This document shows positions 49,714 through 59,462 of a stretch of DNA of 64,000 nt, piece by piece (position 1 is the first letter of the stretch; every line of letters starts with the position of its first letter). The notes beneath the pieces are model-generated. The model saw only the letters and a program-made list of their open reading frames with translations, was not told where the DNA came from and did not search any database. Origin of the DNA: PHAA01 sp963665865 (GTDB taxonomy: Bacteria > Bacillota > Syntrophomonadia > Syntrophomonadales > Syntrophomonadaceae); the NCBI GenBank assembly GCA_963665865.2, contig CAXXWF010000001.1:2232001-2296000 (forward strand), read 5' to 3'. The position numbers and the translations under genes are program-made.

Positions 49714-50772
49714 TTATCTAGATACCAGACTTCTGATCCTGCTCTCAGTTGATATTATGTCGGTAATCCGTACTCCAAAGTACTCCTTCACCACGACAAC
49801 TTCCCCTCTGGCAATCAACGTGTCGTTAACCAAAATCTCCACAGGCTCATGTTCCAGCCTTTCTAACTCCACAATTGATCCCTGAGCAAGTTTTAAAACA
49901 TCAGCAATATTACGTTTGGTCTTGCCCAGTATGACTGATAATCTAAGCGGAATATCTAATATAAGGTTAAGATTATTACTATTAATCGGACCATTGTAGT
50001 CATCAACTATGATTGGCTGCGGCATTATTGGAGATATAGCCTTATCGCTTTTCGTGCTCACTTCATCGGAAGGAGAACTATAATTATTTGCAGATTTACT
50101 CATTAGATCCGCTACCTGCTGCTTGGCGATATCCATATTCATAATCAGCATTATCTCACTTTTCAGCAGTTCACCGATCTGCAGGTTAAAGGAAATAACC
50201 GCTATTTCATCACTGAATATATTCCAACTAACGTGCCCATCATAGTTTTCGAGATCGATTAAAGTTATTGAAGGTGGGGATATTTCAATGGTTCTATTAA
50301 ACATCTGTGACATAGATGTTGCTGAAAATCCCATCATCTGATTCATAGCTTCAGATACAGCACTTAAGGTTATCTCGTCCATTTCCCCAGAACAATTCAG
50401 ACCGTCCCCGCCCATCATGAGATTGGCTATTATGGCGGCATCCTGGGCTTGCAAAACAAATACGTTATTGCCCTCCAGACCGAGGCTATACTTAATTTCC
50501 ACCAAAATATAGGGAGCAGTGAAACCCTTCTGCAGTTCGGTGGGACTAGTACATTTTAGATTCGGGGTATCAATTGTAACTCTCTGGCTTAAGAGTTCTG
50601 ACAACGCGGTTGCGGAAGATCCAGTATTAATATTGCCTATTTCTTTGAGAACGTCTTGCTCCTCAGGCGATAAAGATGATTGTGCCCTTGGGTCTGTATC
50701 TGGTTCAAATCCGGCGTTATCCCCACCCAGTAAAGCATCTATTTCCTCTTGTGATAGAAATGATTGTTCCAT
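49714..50772 (-). CDS. fliY: Flagellar switch phosphatase FliY
   Basis: Protein of 352 residues: N-terminal FliM-like CheY-binding segment (MEQSFLSQEEIDALLGG), CheC/CheX-like phosphatase domain (about 40-240) with two active-site helices (EIGNINTGSSATALSELL and AVSEAMNQMMGFSATSM), and a C-terminal FliN/SpoA domain (about 265-352, LILDIPLRLSVILG). It dephosphorylates CheY-P at the switch. SD AGGGGGAT precedes the ATG; fliM lies just upstream. Confidence 0.94.
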   Translation of the reverse strand: MEQSFLSQEEIDALLGGDNAGFEPDTDPRAQSSLSPEEQDVLKEIGNINTGSSATALSELLSQRVTIDTPNLKCTSPTELQKGFTAPYILVEIKYSLGLEGNNVFVLQAQDAAIIANLMMGGDGLNCSGEMDEITLSAVSEAMNQMMGFSATSMSQMFNRTIEISPPSITLIDLENYDGHVSWNIFSDEIAVISFNLQIGELLKSEIMLIMNMDIAKQQVADLMSKSANNYSSPSDEVSTKSDKAISPIMPQPIIVDDYNGPINSNNLNLILDIPLRLSVILGKTKRNIADVLKLAQGSIVELERLEHEPVEILVNDTLIARGEVVVVKEYFGVRITDIISTESRIRSLVSR

Positions 50773-50782
50773 TTTTATCCCC

Positions 50783-51757
50783 CTATAATTTCCCCGTAAT
50801 CATAGCCGCTAATTGATCCCCAATAATTCCCGGTTGAAAACTAAATTTAGGATAGCCTTCTATTAGTAGTTCCATGTCTTCCCCAACTATGGTGTCAAGG
50901 AGTACAACGTCCCCTTCCTCTAATTGCAGGAATTCTTGAATAGTCAGCTGAGTCTCACCGCAATAGGCAGTTAGTCCCAATGCTACCTTGCCTAAAGGGT
51001 TTTCGATGTCTCTTGCCTGTGACACATCAGAATATTGCTGGGTAGCAAACCAATTTTGGGTAGTTAAGTTGGGAATAGCCTCTTTTAGAGTTGCATAAGG
51101 CAAACATAAATTTATGATGCTTTGATTATTGGCCACATCTGCTGTAAAGGTAATTATGGCCACTGTTTCATTGGGTGAAATAATCTGGTTGTATTGAGGG
51201 TTAGACTCCATTGAATCGATTCTTATATCAAATTTGAATACATCTGCCCATGCTAGAGCTATGTTTTCCAATAGTTTTTTAATTAATTTTTTCAGCACTC
51301 TGATCTCAATCTCAGTTAGTTCCTTTACCTTCTTCGTATTTCGGCCTCCTGTTCCACTAAATAGTAAATTAATCGCCGGCGAAGTAAAGTTGTGACTGGT
51401 TTCCAAGACGGCATTGCCGGTTAAAGGTGGCATTTGAAATATTGTTAATAAAGTAGGGCTGAAAATAGAAACCAAAAACTCTTCATAAGTCACCTGTTCG
51501 ACTGATGCTATTTTAATATTTATCGTGGTGCGCAAATAACTGGATAAATAATTAGATATAATTCTGGAAAAGTTCTTATTAATCATAAATAAGGTTCGCA
51601 GTTGATCTTTAGTAAATTTATTGGGCTTCCGAAAGTTATACTGCTTGGCTACAGCTGCTGGTTCTTCTTTAATTAATTCCAGCCCACTGCTATCATCACT
51701 GTTTAAATGATTTATGAGGGCATCAATTTCTGATTGGGAAAGAGCTTCATCCATCAT
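50783..51757 (-). CDS. fliM: Flagellar motor switch protein FliM
   Basis: Protein of 324 residues with the N-terminal CheY-P-binding peptide (LSQSEIDALINHL), middle CheC-like domain and C-terminal SpoA domain (about 245-324). LRTLFMINKNFSRIISNYLSSYLR is the characteristic start of the middle domain. It overlaps nothing but lies ten bases before fliY and eight after cheY. Confidence 0.94.
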   Translation of the reverse strand: MMDEALSQSEIDALINHLNSDDSSGLELIKEEPAAVAKQYNFRKPNKFTKDQLRTLFMINKNFSRIISNYLSSYLRTTINIKIASVEQVTYEEFLVSIFSPTLLTIFQMPPLTGNAVLETSHNFTSPAINLLFSGTGGRNTKKVKELTEIEIRVLKKLIKKLLENIALAWADVFKFDIRIDSMESNPQYNQIISPNETVAIITFTADVANNQSIINLCLPYATLKEAIPNLTTQNWFATQQYSDVSQARDIENPLGKVALGLTAYCGETQLTIQEFLQLEEGDVVLLDTIVGEDMELLIEGYPKFSFQPGIIGDQLAAMITGKL

Positions 51758-51765
51758 TGACTTAC

Positions 51766-52134
51766 TTATCCTTTGCTCAGTACTTTATTTATGGCTTCTA
51801 TTACCCGATCGGGTTTAAATGGTTTAACCAGAAAATCTCGGGCTCCAGCCTTTATCGCTTCCATAACCAACGATTGTTGTCCCATCGCACTGCACATAAT
51901 AATTTTTGCTTGAGGATATTTCGCCATAATATCTTTCACGGCAGAAATGCCATCCTTTTCAGGCATGGTTATATCCATAGTTACAATATCAGGTTTAAAC
52001 TGCTCATACATTTCCAAGGCCTCAATCCCATTTTGGGCCTCCCCTACGACTTCTAAATCATTTTTGGTAACGATGTCCTTAATCATCATTCGCATAAATG
52101 CAGCATCGTCAACTATTAGAATCCTCTTCCCCAC
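51766..52134 (-). CDS. cheY: Chemotaxis response regulator CheY
   Basis: Single receiver domain of 122 residues with Asp9-Asp10, phospho-acceptor Asp54 (VTMDITMPEKDG) and the conserved Lys in FLVKPFKP. Start GTG with AAGGAGGG six bases upstream. It is encoded directly before fliM and fliY, its binding targets in the switch. Confidence 0.93.
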   Translation of the reverse strand: MGKRILIVDDAAFMRMMIKDIVTKNDLEVVGEAQNGIEALEMYEQFKPDIVTMDITMPEKDGISAVKDIMAKYPQAKIIMCSAMGQQSLVMEAIKAGARDFLVKPFKPDRVIEAINKVLSKG

Positions 52135-52171
52135 AATATACCCTCCTTAATCTTTTTAATTTTTCACCCGA

Positions 52172-52852
52172 TTATTTTAGTGCGCCAACTTCCTCTACAG
52201 CTTTTTTCAACATTTCATCCTGGGATGTAATCATTCGGCTATTCATAGCAAAACTTCTCTCAAGGGTCATCATATCAGTCATATTCTGCAGTAGATCGAC
52301 ATTGGAACTCTCCACCAAGCCCTGTGATACTTTAATGTTTTCAGCTTGAGTCTCACCACTTTGTCCCGCTGCCAGAAAACCTCCTTGGATAGGAGTAAGG
52401 TACTCTTTATTCTGAAAGCTGGTTAAATAGAAATCTTGATCAGGTTTTCCATCAACCATTTTCATGTCACCATTTACCCCAACTACTTTATTGCCATAAG
52501 TGTCTGTTAAACATCCTTCTTGATTAAGTGAAAACGAGCCATTCCGGGTGTATATGTCACCCTGAGTTGTGTTTAATCTAAAAAAGGCGTCTCTGTCGAT
52601 TGCAAAATTATTAACATTATCAATTTCTTTACGGCTGCCATCGGAAAAATCGTTTTTAATTTTGTCAACAATTACCCCATTAATTTCTTGTTTAAAAGTT
52701 TTAATAGAAATCTTATTTTGTTTAAAACCGTCAGTATTAACATTGGCCAAATTATTGGCTATGACCTCCATTTTCTTCTGCATTGCATCCAGACCGGTAT
52801 TCGAACAGTAAATTCCTCTAATTATATTTCCCCCTCTTATTTCTATCGGCAA
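52172..52852 (-). CDS. Flagellar hook-basal body protein of the FlgF/FlgG family
   Basis: About 218-226 residues. The N-terminal flagellar rod motif ANNLANVNTDGFKQNK and the C-terminal coiled segment LVESSNVDLLQNMTDMMTLER are typical of rod and hook proteins, with the FlgG-like middle domain (IYTRNGSFSLNQEG). The family starts with MIRGIY; at that point the codon is ATA (or the following ATT), preceded by AGGGGG. The upstream TTG at 52852 has no SD. This is the distal rod or a rod-like FlhO protein; which one is not decidable here. Confidence 0.9.
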   Translation of the reverse strand: MPIEIRGGNIIRGIYCSNTGLDAMQKKMEVIANNLANVNTDGFKQNKISIKTFKQEINGVIVDKIKNDFSDGSRKEIDNVNNFAIDRDAFFRLNTTQGDIYTRNGSFSLNQEGCLTDTYGNKVVGVNGDMKMVDGKPDQDFYLTSFQNKEYLTPIQGGFLAAGQSGETQAENIKVSQGLVESSNVDLLQNMTDMMTLERSFAMNSRMITSQDEMLKKAVEEVGALK

Positions 52853-52866
52853 TTATCAGTAATTTT

Positions 52867-53580
52867 TTAATCGTATACTGTTGTTAGTCTGCTTCGCAAA
52901 GCAGTCAAACCCATTGATTTTAACTGAGATACTCTTGATACACTAACATCGAGCGCTTCAGTTATTTCTTTTAAGGTTAGTTCCTCATAATAATAAAGAT
53001 TTAATACCAAGCGCTGGCGTTTTTCCAACAAAGCAACCGCTTCACTTAAAATTTTGGTTTGTTCATCTTCTAAGATTTTATCCTCAGGAGATTTATCCAG
53101 CTCTATCTTGAGCGTATCCTTAACCCTTAACTCATTTAGACCAAGAGTTTGCTCTAGAGAAATGGATGAGAGTAATTTGAATGACTGCATCGTTTCTTCA
53201 ACTTCATTTTTATCCAAGTTTACTGCTTGGACTATTTTATTTATAGAGGCTTCCTTGCCAGTGGTCGCCGATATTTTCTCCATTGCCTCAGTTATTATTT
53301 GTACTTTTTGCCAGCAATTACGTGATAAAGGAGAATCTTTTTTTAAAGCGTCCAATATTGCCCCTTTAATACGCTTCGATGCAAAAGTAGCAAATTGTAT
53401 ACCTTTTTCAGGCTGAAAGCGTCCCATGGCCTCTAGCAGGCCTAAAATTCCATAACCAATCATATCGTCCTTGTCCCATGAGTCCGGAATTTTGATATCC
53501 ATTCGGTCTAGTATTGATTTAACCAAAGGTAAGTATTGTTGGGGATCAATCGAATGATTTGCTTCCATTTTAATAATCAT
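52867..53580 (-). CDS. fliA: Flagellar sigma factor FliA/SigD
   Basis: Sigma-28 family factor of about 233-237 residues with regions 2 (DMIGYGILGLLEAMGRF), 3 and 4 (ALLEKRQRLVLNLYYYEELTLKEI, VSVSRVSQLKSMGLTALR). It directs late flagellar genes. The second ATG (53568) is likelier, since GAAGGATG lies 11 bases before it and directly abuts the first. Placed between the PilZ gene and the FlgF/G gene. No flgM (anti-sigma) is in the window. Confidence 0.94.
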   Translation of the reverse strand: MIIKMEANHSIDPQQYLPLVKSILDRMDIKIPDSWDKDDMIGYGILGLLEAMGRFQPEKGIQFATFASKRIKGAILDALKKDSPLSRNCWQKVQIITEAMEKISATTGKEASINKIVQAVNLDKNEVEETMQSFKLLSSISLEQTLGLNELRVKDTLKIELDKSPEDKILEDEQTKILSEAVALLEKRQRLVLNLYYYEELTLKEITEALDVSVSRVSQLKSMGLTALRSRLTTVYD

Positions 53581-54256
53581 CCTTCATTATTTGTATTTGC
53601 TTTCTTAATGTATAAAACACATATTTTACCACCTGATCCTGTTGTCTCTCACTAATATTTTTAAATTCTAGTCCAACCTTGTACCCAGTCGCATTTTTTT
53701 CACTTCTCACTACTTTCCCTAATGCTTTAACAACTACGTTCAGGTTTTCTAAACGAATACTTAAAACCATCTTTACACCTTTTAACAAAGGCAAATTGAG
53801 TGCTAGACTAAGTCCTTGTCCACTCAAATCAATTAATGACGCTGCCCTGAATGGCTCAATATTTTCCCAATTATCTATTTCTTTATTGCTAATAATTCGA
53901 TAATTAACTGATAATAAGGTCTTAATTCTGACAAAGTTCCTTCTATCAGAAGAGATCAGCTTCCGAGGTTTCTGCAATTCCACATATTTAATATCATCTT
54001 GTTCCTTTTTATTCAAAACAACTGATTCGAAAGTAAAATGAGCATTGTTGACTTTTAGCCAAACCATAACTTCATCGCCATCTGCTAAATAAACTGCATG
54101 ACTATTTAGGGTAGGCACCAAAATTAAGAATGAATCATCACTTATATCCTGGATCAGACTTTGGCCTAACCCTTCGTCCTCTTTCTTGTCAGCATATAAG
54201 ATCGCTATCTCCACCCGGGTGTTAATTCTAAATAGTTTGTTGATATCCATTCTCAT
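53570..54256 (-). CDS. PilZ-domain c-di-GMP receptor (YpfA/YcgR-like flagellar brake)
   Basis: Protein of 228 residues: YcgR-N-like domain (1-100) and PilZ domain (about 105-225). The c-di-GMP-binding RxxxR motif is DRRNFVR, and DLSGQGLSL is the second motif. Encoded inside the flagellar operon between flhG and fliA, it would slow or stop the motor when c-di-GMP rises. That links it to the diguanylate cyclases of this window, by inference. The second ATG (54250) has better spacing to GTGAGGG than the first. Confidence 0.88.
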   Translation of the reverse strand: MRMDINKLFRINTRVEIAILYADKKEDEGLGQSLIQDISDDSFLILVPTLNSHAVYLADGDEVMVWLKVNNAHFTFESVVLNKKEQDDIKYVELQKPRKLISSDRRNFVRIKTLLSVNYRIISNKEIDNWENIEPFRAASLIDLSGQGLSLALNLPLLKGVKMVLSIRLENLNVVVKALGKVVRSEKNATGYKVGLEFKNISERQQDQVVKYVFYTLRKQIQIMKDDY

Positions 54257-54259
54257 CCC

Positions 54260-55129
54260 TCACTTAAATAGACTCATTAATTTCTGGGCAAAATTAGAAC
54301 CGTTATGAAAGCCGATTTTTTGTTCTACAATATTGTTGGTTATCTGTATAATATCCTGGGATACTTGGCTGTGAGGATACTTAATTATAAACGGAGTCAT
54401 TTCTTTTATGGACTTCTTGACACTATTGTCAGAATACATTACACCCAGTCTTTTAATATTTATTTGCAAATATCTATCAGCCACTATTTCAATTTTCCGG
54501 GCGCTTTCGTGAGCTTCCTGAAGACTATTAGCCATGTTGATAACTAAATATACCTGTTTGTGCAGCTTGAATTTGGATAAAATCTTGATGATTCCATATG
54601 CATCAGTTATGGAAGTTGGTTCTGGCGTTACGACTATGATCACATCATCAGCCGAGGCAATGAAGCCTAAGATCACCTGAGATATCCCAGCTCCGGTATC
54701 AATCAATATGAAATCCATTTCTCGGGCATACTCTTTTAATTCCCTAACTAGATCTTCCCTTTGACGGCGCCCTATGTTGGCTGCTTCAAAAATTCCGGAA
54801 CATCCTGGCACAATACTTACACCTGCTGAGGCCTCTATAATAATCTCCTGCAGGGTCTTATGTCCCTGTAGAACGTCATACAGTGTACAACGCGGAGTTA
54901 ATCCCATCATTATATCCACGTTAGCCATACCCAAATCAGCATCCAAAATCATAACCTTTTGCCCGGCTTTACTCAGGGCAATAGCCAAATTAACCGTCAG
55001 GCTGGTCTTGCCCACACCACCTTTTCCACTGGCAATGGTAATGATTCGCGTCTTATCCTGGGCAACAAATTCAGTCGGCTTGGTCTTTCCACCGAACAAG
55101 TCTCTCAATCTTTCCGCCTGATCTGCCAT
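54260..55129 (-). CDS. flhG: Flagellar number regulator FlhG (MinD-like ATPase)
   Basis: Deviant Walker A GKGGVGKT (35-42), Walker A-prime ILDADLGMANVDIMMGL and FILIDTGAGI; 289 residues, MinD/ParA fold. It acts with FlhF to set the number and position of flagella. Starts directly at the end of flhF (shared base). Confidence 0.93.
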   Translation of the reverse strand: MADQAERLRDLFGGKTKPTEFVAQDKTRIITIASGKGGVGKTSLTVNLAIALSKAGQKVMILDADLGMANVDIMMGLTPRCTLYDVLQGHKTLQEIIIEASAGVSIVPGCSGIFEAANIGRRQREDLVRELKEYAREMDFILIDTGAGISQVILGFIASADDVIIVVTPEPTSITDAYGIIKILSKFKLHKQVYLVINMANSLQEAHESARKIEIVADRYLQINIKRLGVMYSDNSVKKSIKEMTPFIIKYPHSQVSQDIIQITNNIVEQKIGFHNGSNFAQKLMSLFK

Positions 55130-56169
55130 TAAAAAACCACATCCCTCATTACATAGCCAGCCAACAGCTTAGGGTTAGCTACTTCTATGTCATCCGGTAC
55201 ATCCTGACCATTGGTTATGTATGCTATCGGCAAACCGGTATAATAGGCAGCGTTTAAGATTGATCCAGGAGTAACCGTTTCATCAATCTTGGAAATGATC
55301 ATCTTCGAGTAAGCGGTTATCTTATAATCATTGATAATCTGAATCATATCTCTTTTTTGAGTAGTAGCGTTCATCACCAAATATATATCAGCCAAATCAA
55401 GCACTTCTAAAAATGCCTTTAATTCTTTCAGTTGATAGAGATTTTTAGAAGGTCGACCGGTCGTATCGATAAGAATAAGGTCCTTGTGGCTATTTCTGTC
55501 AACAGCTTCTCTCAGCTCATCCGGAGACATTACTATGTCAACCGATGCCCCAATTATATCTCCATATATTTTCATCTGTTCAATAGCTCCTACCCTAAAG
55601 GTATCAATGGTTATGAAAGCAATGTTAAAGCTGTTAAACAAAGAATAAATGGCTCCTATCTTAGCCATGGTAGTCGTCTTGCCCACACCGGGCGCGCCCA
55701 CAAAAGCCATTATTTTAGTTTTTAGATTCTTGGGGGTTGCTGGTTTAAAAATGGATAATAGTTTGTCCTGTATCTCTTGCTTTATTTGCTCCTTGCTTCT
55801 ATCTAATTCAATATCCTTCAGTAATAAATCCACAATATGTTCGTCTATTTCCATATTTAAGAGGCAATGTTTAATCTCACTTAACACACTCTCGTTCATA
55901 ATCCTAGAATTGTTATTATCAGGGTGAATGGGGGACTCCGAAAAACGGGTCAAAAGGTTTCTGATTTGCCCTAATTCCGCTTTGACCTCATCCGGTTCCA
56001 TTTTCTCCAGAACTGCCGTTACCTCTAATTTAGCAGGCATAAACAAGCCTCTTAGGCCTTTTTCTCTGACCTTATGACTACTGACGATAATTGCGTCTGA
56101 ACCTAAATCTTTCTTAATCAGGAACAGGGCTTCTTTCATGTTTTTTACAAGGTAGCGTTTAATGTTCAT
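55129..56169 (-). CDS. flhF: Flagellar biosynthesis GTPase FlhF
   Basis: SRP-family GTPase of 346 residues with an N-terminal basic region (1-60), N domain and G domain: G1 GAPGVGKTT (158-166), ITIDTFRVGAIEQMK, G3 ILIDTTGRPS and late SKIDETVTPG. It recruits early flagellar components. Overlaps flhA by 11 bases. Confidence 0.94.
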   Translation of the reverse strand: MNIKRYLVKNMKEALFLIKKDLGSDAIIVSSHKVREKGLRGLFMPAKLEVTAVLEKMEPDEVKAELGQIRNLLTRFSESPIHPDNNNSRIMNESVLSEIKHCLLNMEIDEHIVDLLLKDIELDRSKEQIKQEIQDKLLSIFKPATPKNLKTKIMAFVGAPGVGKTTTMAKIGAIYSLFNSFNIAFITIDTFRVGAIEQMKIYGDIIGASVDIVMSPDELREAVDRNSHKDLILIDTTGRPSKNLYQLKELKAFLEVLDLADIYLVMNATTQKRDMIQIINDYKITAYSKMIISKIDETVTPGSILNAAYYTGLPIAYITNGQDVPDDIEVANPKLLAGYVMRDVVF

Positions 56170-58237
56170 TTGACACCACCGAACCTTTTATTTCCACATC
56201 CAAATCAGGATTCAATTCATTTATAGACAGAACCGCAATCTGGGGCTTAAATCTTTCTATCAAGCGCCGCAAGGGCATTCTGATACGAGAAGAACATAGA
56301 ATGACCAGTGGTAAACCCAAGAGCATAAACTGTTTTTCCAGCTTTTCGAGCTGGGTAAATATGTATTGAGTCAGATCAGGAGAAATAGCTGGATAGTTGC
56401 CCTGAGAGGAGTTTTGGATAGACTCACTGAGCTGCGACTCCAATAAGGGATCTATCGTTACAATTGTAATTTTCCCGTCACTTGAATACTGTTTGCTAAT
56501 ATTACGCATTAGACCCTGTCGGCTACATTCAATAAGATAATCCATGTTCTTGGAGATTCGAGAGGCATCAGCCAGAGCCTCCAATATTGTTTCGAGGTCT
56601 CTAATCGATATCTTTTCTTTCAAGAGGCTTTGAATAACCTTTTGCACATCACCAACTAATAACTGGTTAGGTATTAAGTCATTAACCAGGGCTTCATTGT
56701 TTTGTTTAACCATATCCAGCAGATCCTGTACATCCTGCCGAGACAAAATTTCATGGGCATACGATTTAATAAACTCGGTTAGGTGAGTAATCAGCACTGT
56801 AGCCGAATCCACCACGGTGAAGCTTTCCATCTCGGCCTTTTCTTTGTTTTCTTCTCTAATCCACCAGGCCGGTAGTCCAAATGTAGGCTCAACTGTTTTT
56901 AAGCCATCTATTTCCGCTTCATTATCATCCGGATTCATAGCTAAATAATAATTGGGCATCAACTCGCCTCCGGTAATATCAACACCGCGAATTTTGAACC
57001 GATAAACATTGGGATTTAACTGTAAATTATCTCTAATACGTATAGGACGCACATATATGCCCATTTCAACCGCACATTGTTTTCTTACCGCAGCCAGACG
57101 GTTGAGCAGATCGCCTCCATTGTTTTCATCTATTAATGAAATGAGATTATAGCCTATCTCAATTTCCAAAGGATCAACCCGGAATAAATTAAGAATATTT
57201 TCAGGTTCACGACTGGTCGGCCGCGCGCTCTCTTGAGAGGTCTTTTCTATTTGTTTATTATGTATTTCTTCTTGGTTAAGCGTATAAGCAATGTAACCGG
57301 TACCACCCGCTAAAATAATAAAAGGCAAGAAAGGCAATCCCGGTATTATAGCCAGAACTAATAATATGGCCGAGGCCAGACCAATCGCCCGCGGAAACTT
57401 GCTAATCTGGCTAGTGAGATCAAAGCCAAAACTATTGCCAGTTTCCGCCCGGGTAACCACAATGCCGGTAGCTGTTGAAGCCAGCAGCGCAGGTATTTGT
57501 GCTACCAGACCCTCACCCACTGTAAGCAGAGTATAAGTTTGCATTGCATCAACTATGGGCATACCTTTTTGCCATGTACCGATAACTATTCCGCCGATAA
57601 TATTTATCAAAGCTATACCAATACCGGCTATTGCATCTCCTTTGACAAATTTGCTGGCACCGTCCATAGAACCAAAAAAACTTGCTTCTCGCTGCAATTT
57701 TAATCGTCTTTCTTTGGCATCCTGCTCAGATATCAAACCGGCACTGAGATCCGCATCTATGCTCATCTGCTTACCGGGCATGGCATCCAAAGCAAACCGT
57801 GCCGCAACCTCAGCGGTTCTTCCTGCTCCATTCGTTATAACTACAAACTGTACGAGAGTAATAATCAAAAATATTACAGCTCCTACCACATAATTGCCGC
57901 CCACCACAAAAGAGCCAAAGGATGCAATAATTTTGCCGGCATCAGCGTTATTCAAAATACAGCGCGTAGCCGATATGTCCAAAGACAGTCTAAAAAGGGT
58001 GACCACTAGGATTAGGGTTGGGAACACTGACATTTGCAGCGGTTCGGTAATAAATAAGGACATCAACATAATGATTAGCCCGCTGGCTAGACTGCACGCC
58101 AATAATACATCCAGAAGCGGAGTGGGCAGAGGGATAATGATTATCCCTACAATAGCCACTATAAGAGCTGCAACAATAATATCACTATTGCCTGTCAGCT
58201 TGAAATTAGCCATTATATTGCTGTATTTATTGGTCAT
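56159..58237 (-). CDS. flhA: Flagellar type III export protein FlhA
   Basis: Export gate subunit of 692 residues with eight membrane helices in the first half and the conserved segment ARFALDAMPGKQMSIDADL, then a soluble four-domain C-terminal part. Motif GTDIEIGYNL-like EIEIGYNLISL marks the cytoplasmic start. SD GAGGAG six bases upstream; overlaps flhB by 11 bases. Confidence 0.96.
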   Translation of the reverse strand: MTNKYSNIMANFKLTGNSDIIVAALIVAIVGIIIIPLPTPLLDVLLACSLASGLIIMLMSLFITEPLQMSVFPTLILVVTLFRLSLDISATRCILNNADAGKIIASFGSFVVGGNYVVGAVIFLIITLVQFVVITNGAGRTAEVAARFALDAMPGKQMSIDADLSAGLISEQDAKERRLKLQREASFFGSMDGASKFVKGDAIAGIGIALINIIGGIVIGTWQKGMPIVDAMQTYTLLTVGEGLVAQIPALLASTATGIVVTRAETGNSFGFDLTSQISKFPRAIGLASAILLVLAIIPGLPFLPFIILAGGTGYIAYTLNQEEIHNKQIEKTSQESARPTSREPENILNLFRVDPLEIEIGYNLISLIDENNGGDLLNRLAAVRKQCAVEMGIYVRPIRIRDNLQLNPNVYRFKIRGVDITGGELMPNYYLAMNPDDNEAEIDGLKTVEPTFGLPAWWIREENKEKAEMESFTVVDSATVLITHLTEFIKSYAHEILSRQDVQDLLDMVKQNNEALVNDLIPNQLLVGDVQKVIQSLLKEKISIRDLETILEALADASRISKNMDYLIECSRQGLMRNISKQYSSDGKITIVTIDPLLESQLSESIQNSSQGNYPAISPDLTQYIFTQLEKLEKQFMLLGLPLVILCSSRIRMPLRRLIERFKPQIAVLSINELNPDLDVEIKGSVVSNEH

Positions 58238-59462
58238 GCCCTACTCCTCTGTTCCTTCTTTGCATATAAATTGCTGCCAGAATCCCAGCTACTGCCTGAT
58301 ATAACTCCATAGGTACATAATCTCCTATTTCAGAACCTTTATATAATGATCGGGCCAGGGGCTTGTCTTCCATAATGGGAATATTGTTTTCCGCCGCCTT
58401 TTCCTTGATCTTTTCAGCTATAAAACCTGCTCCTTTGGCAATTATCTGGGGCGCCTGCATTATACTGTCATCGTATTTCAAAGCTATGGCCAGATGGGTA
58501 GGATTGGTTATCACCACTGTAGCCTCAGGCACACTCTGCATCATACGCCGCATAGCATACATGCGTTGTTTTTCTCTTAACCTGGATTTAATAAATGGAT
58601 CGCCCTCAGTTTGTTTCATCTCAGTTTTTATTTCATATTTAGACATTTTCAGAGTCTGGCTAAATTGCCATTTTTGAAAGGTAAAATCCAGAACCGATAT
58701 TATTAAATAAACCATACCCGCCGTTATACATATTTTAAACGTAACCTGCACCAAGTAATTTATCGTCACCCCTGTAGTCATATTGGGAAGCATTAATAAT
58801 TTTGCATATTCACCCTTGACTTGGTTGTATATAACCAAACCAATAAATAATAATTTTAGTAATGTTTTTAGGAACTCGAATAAAGCTTTTTTAGAAAATA
58901 TCCTTTTTAATCCTTCCAGAGGATTAACATTGCTCAGTTTAGGGGTCATCGCCTCCGCGGAGAACACAAACCCCACCTGCAATAAATTGGCGACTAAACC
59001 GAAGAAAACTGCCGCCGCCAATACCGGCGCCATTATTTTAAAACACTGTAATAAAGTGTATTTATAGAGGTTAATCAATTGGGCAGGGTCCAAGGTTGAA
59101 GCCATTTCCTTAACCAATATCTGTTGTAAATAAGCTGCCAGACTTTGCCCCATGTATCCCTGGGCCAGATAGATAACCCCAATTATTGCCATAAGCACTA
59201 TAGCTGCATTTAAGTCAGAGCTTTTAGCAACCTGACCTTTTTTCCTGGCCTCTTGCCGGCGATGAGGAGTAGCAGCCTCCGTCTTTTCTTCCGATTCCGC
59301 AAAAAACATCCAACTATTACAATGAATTTCATTTACAAAAGCCGCCGGAACCAAACTTAACTCTAACTGCCCGGCATGTAACATTGACATTATGGTTGCC
59401 AGGAATACCAGGAATACCAGGCTGACCAAGTTAATCAGTAGATACAAATGATTAGAATCCAT
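58227..59462 (-). CDS. flhB: Flagellar type III export switch protein FlhB
   Basis: Protein of up to 411 residues with the usual ESEEKTEAATPHRRQEARKKGQVAKS start of FlhB at residue 55 and the autocleavage site NPTH (VVITNPTHLAIALKY) in the cytoplasmic domain, four membrane helices between. The 50 residues before the usual start (including a hydrophobic stretch LINLVSLVFLVFLATIM) are not found in typical FlhB; the SD for ATG 59462 is weak, and an in-frame ATG directly before FFAESEEKTE is an alternative start giving a normal length. Follows fliR. Confidence 0.94.
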   Translation of the reverse strand: MDSNHLYLLINLVSLVFLVFLATIMSMLHAGQLELSLVPAAFVNEIHCNSWMFFAESEEKTEAATPHRRQEARKKGQVAKSSDLNAAIVLMAIIGVIYLAQGYMGQSLAAYLQQILVKEMASTLDPAQLINLYKYTLLQCFKIMAPVLAAAVFFGLVANLLQVGFVFSAEAMTPKLSNVNPLEGLKRIFSKKALFEFLKTLLKLLFIGLVIYNQVKGEYAKLLMLPNMTTGVTINYLVQVTFKICITAGMVYLIISVLDFTFQKWQFSQTLKMSKYEIKTEMKQTEGDPFIKSRLREKQRMYAMRRMMQSVPEATVVITNPTHLAIALKYDDSIMQAPQIIAKGAGFIAEKIKEKAAENNIPIMEDKPLARSLYKGSEIGDYVPMELYQAVAGILAAIYMQRRNRGVGHDQ

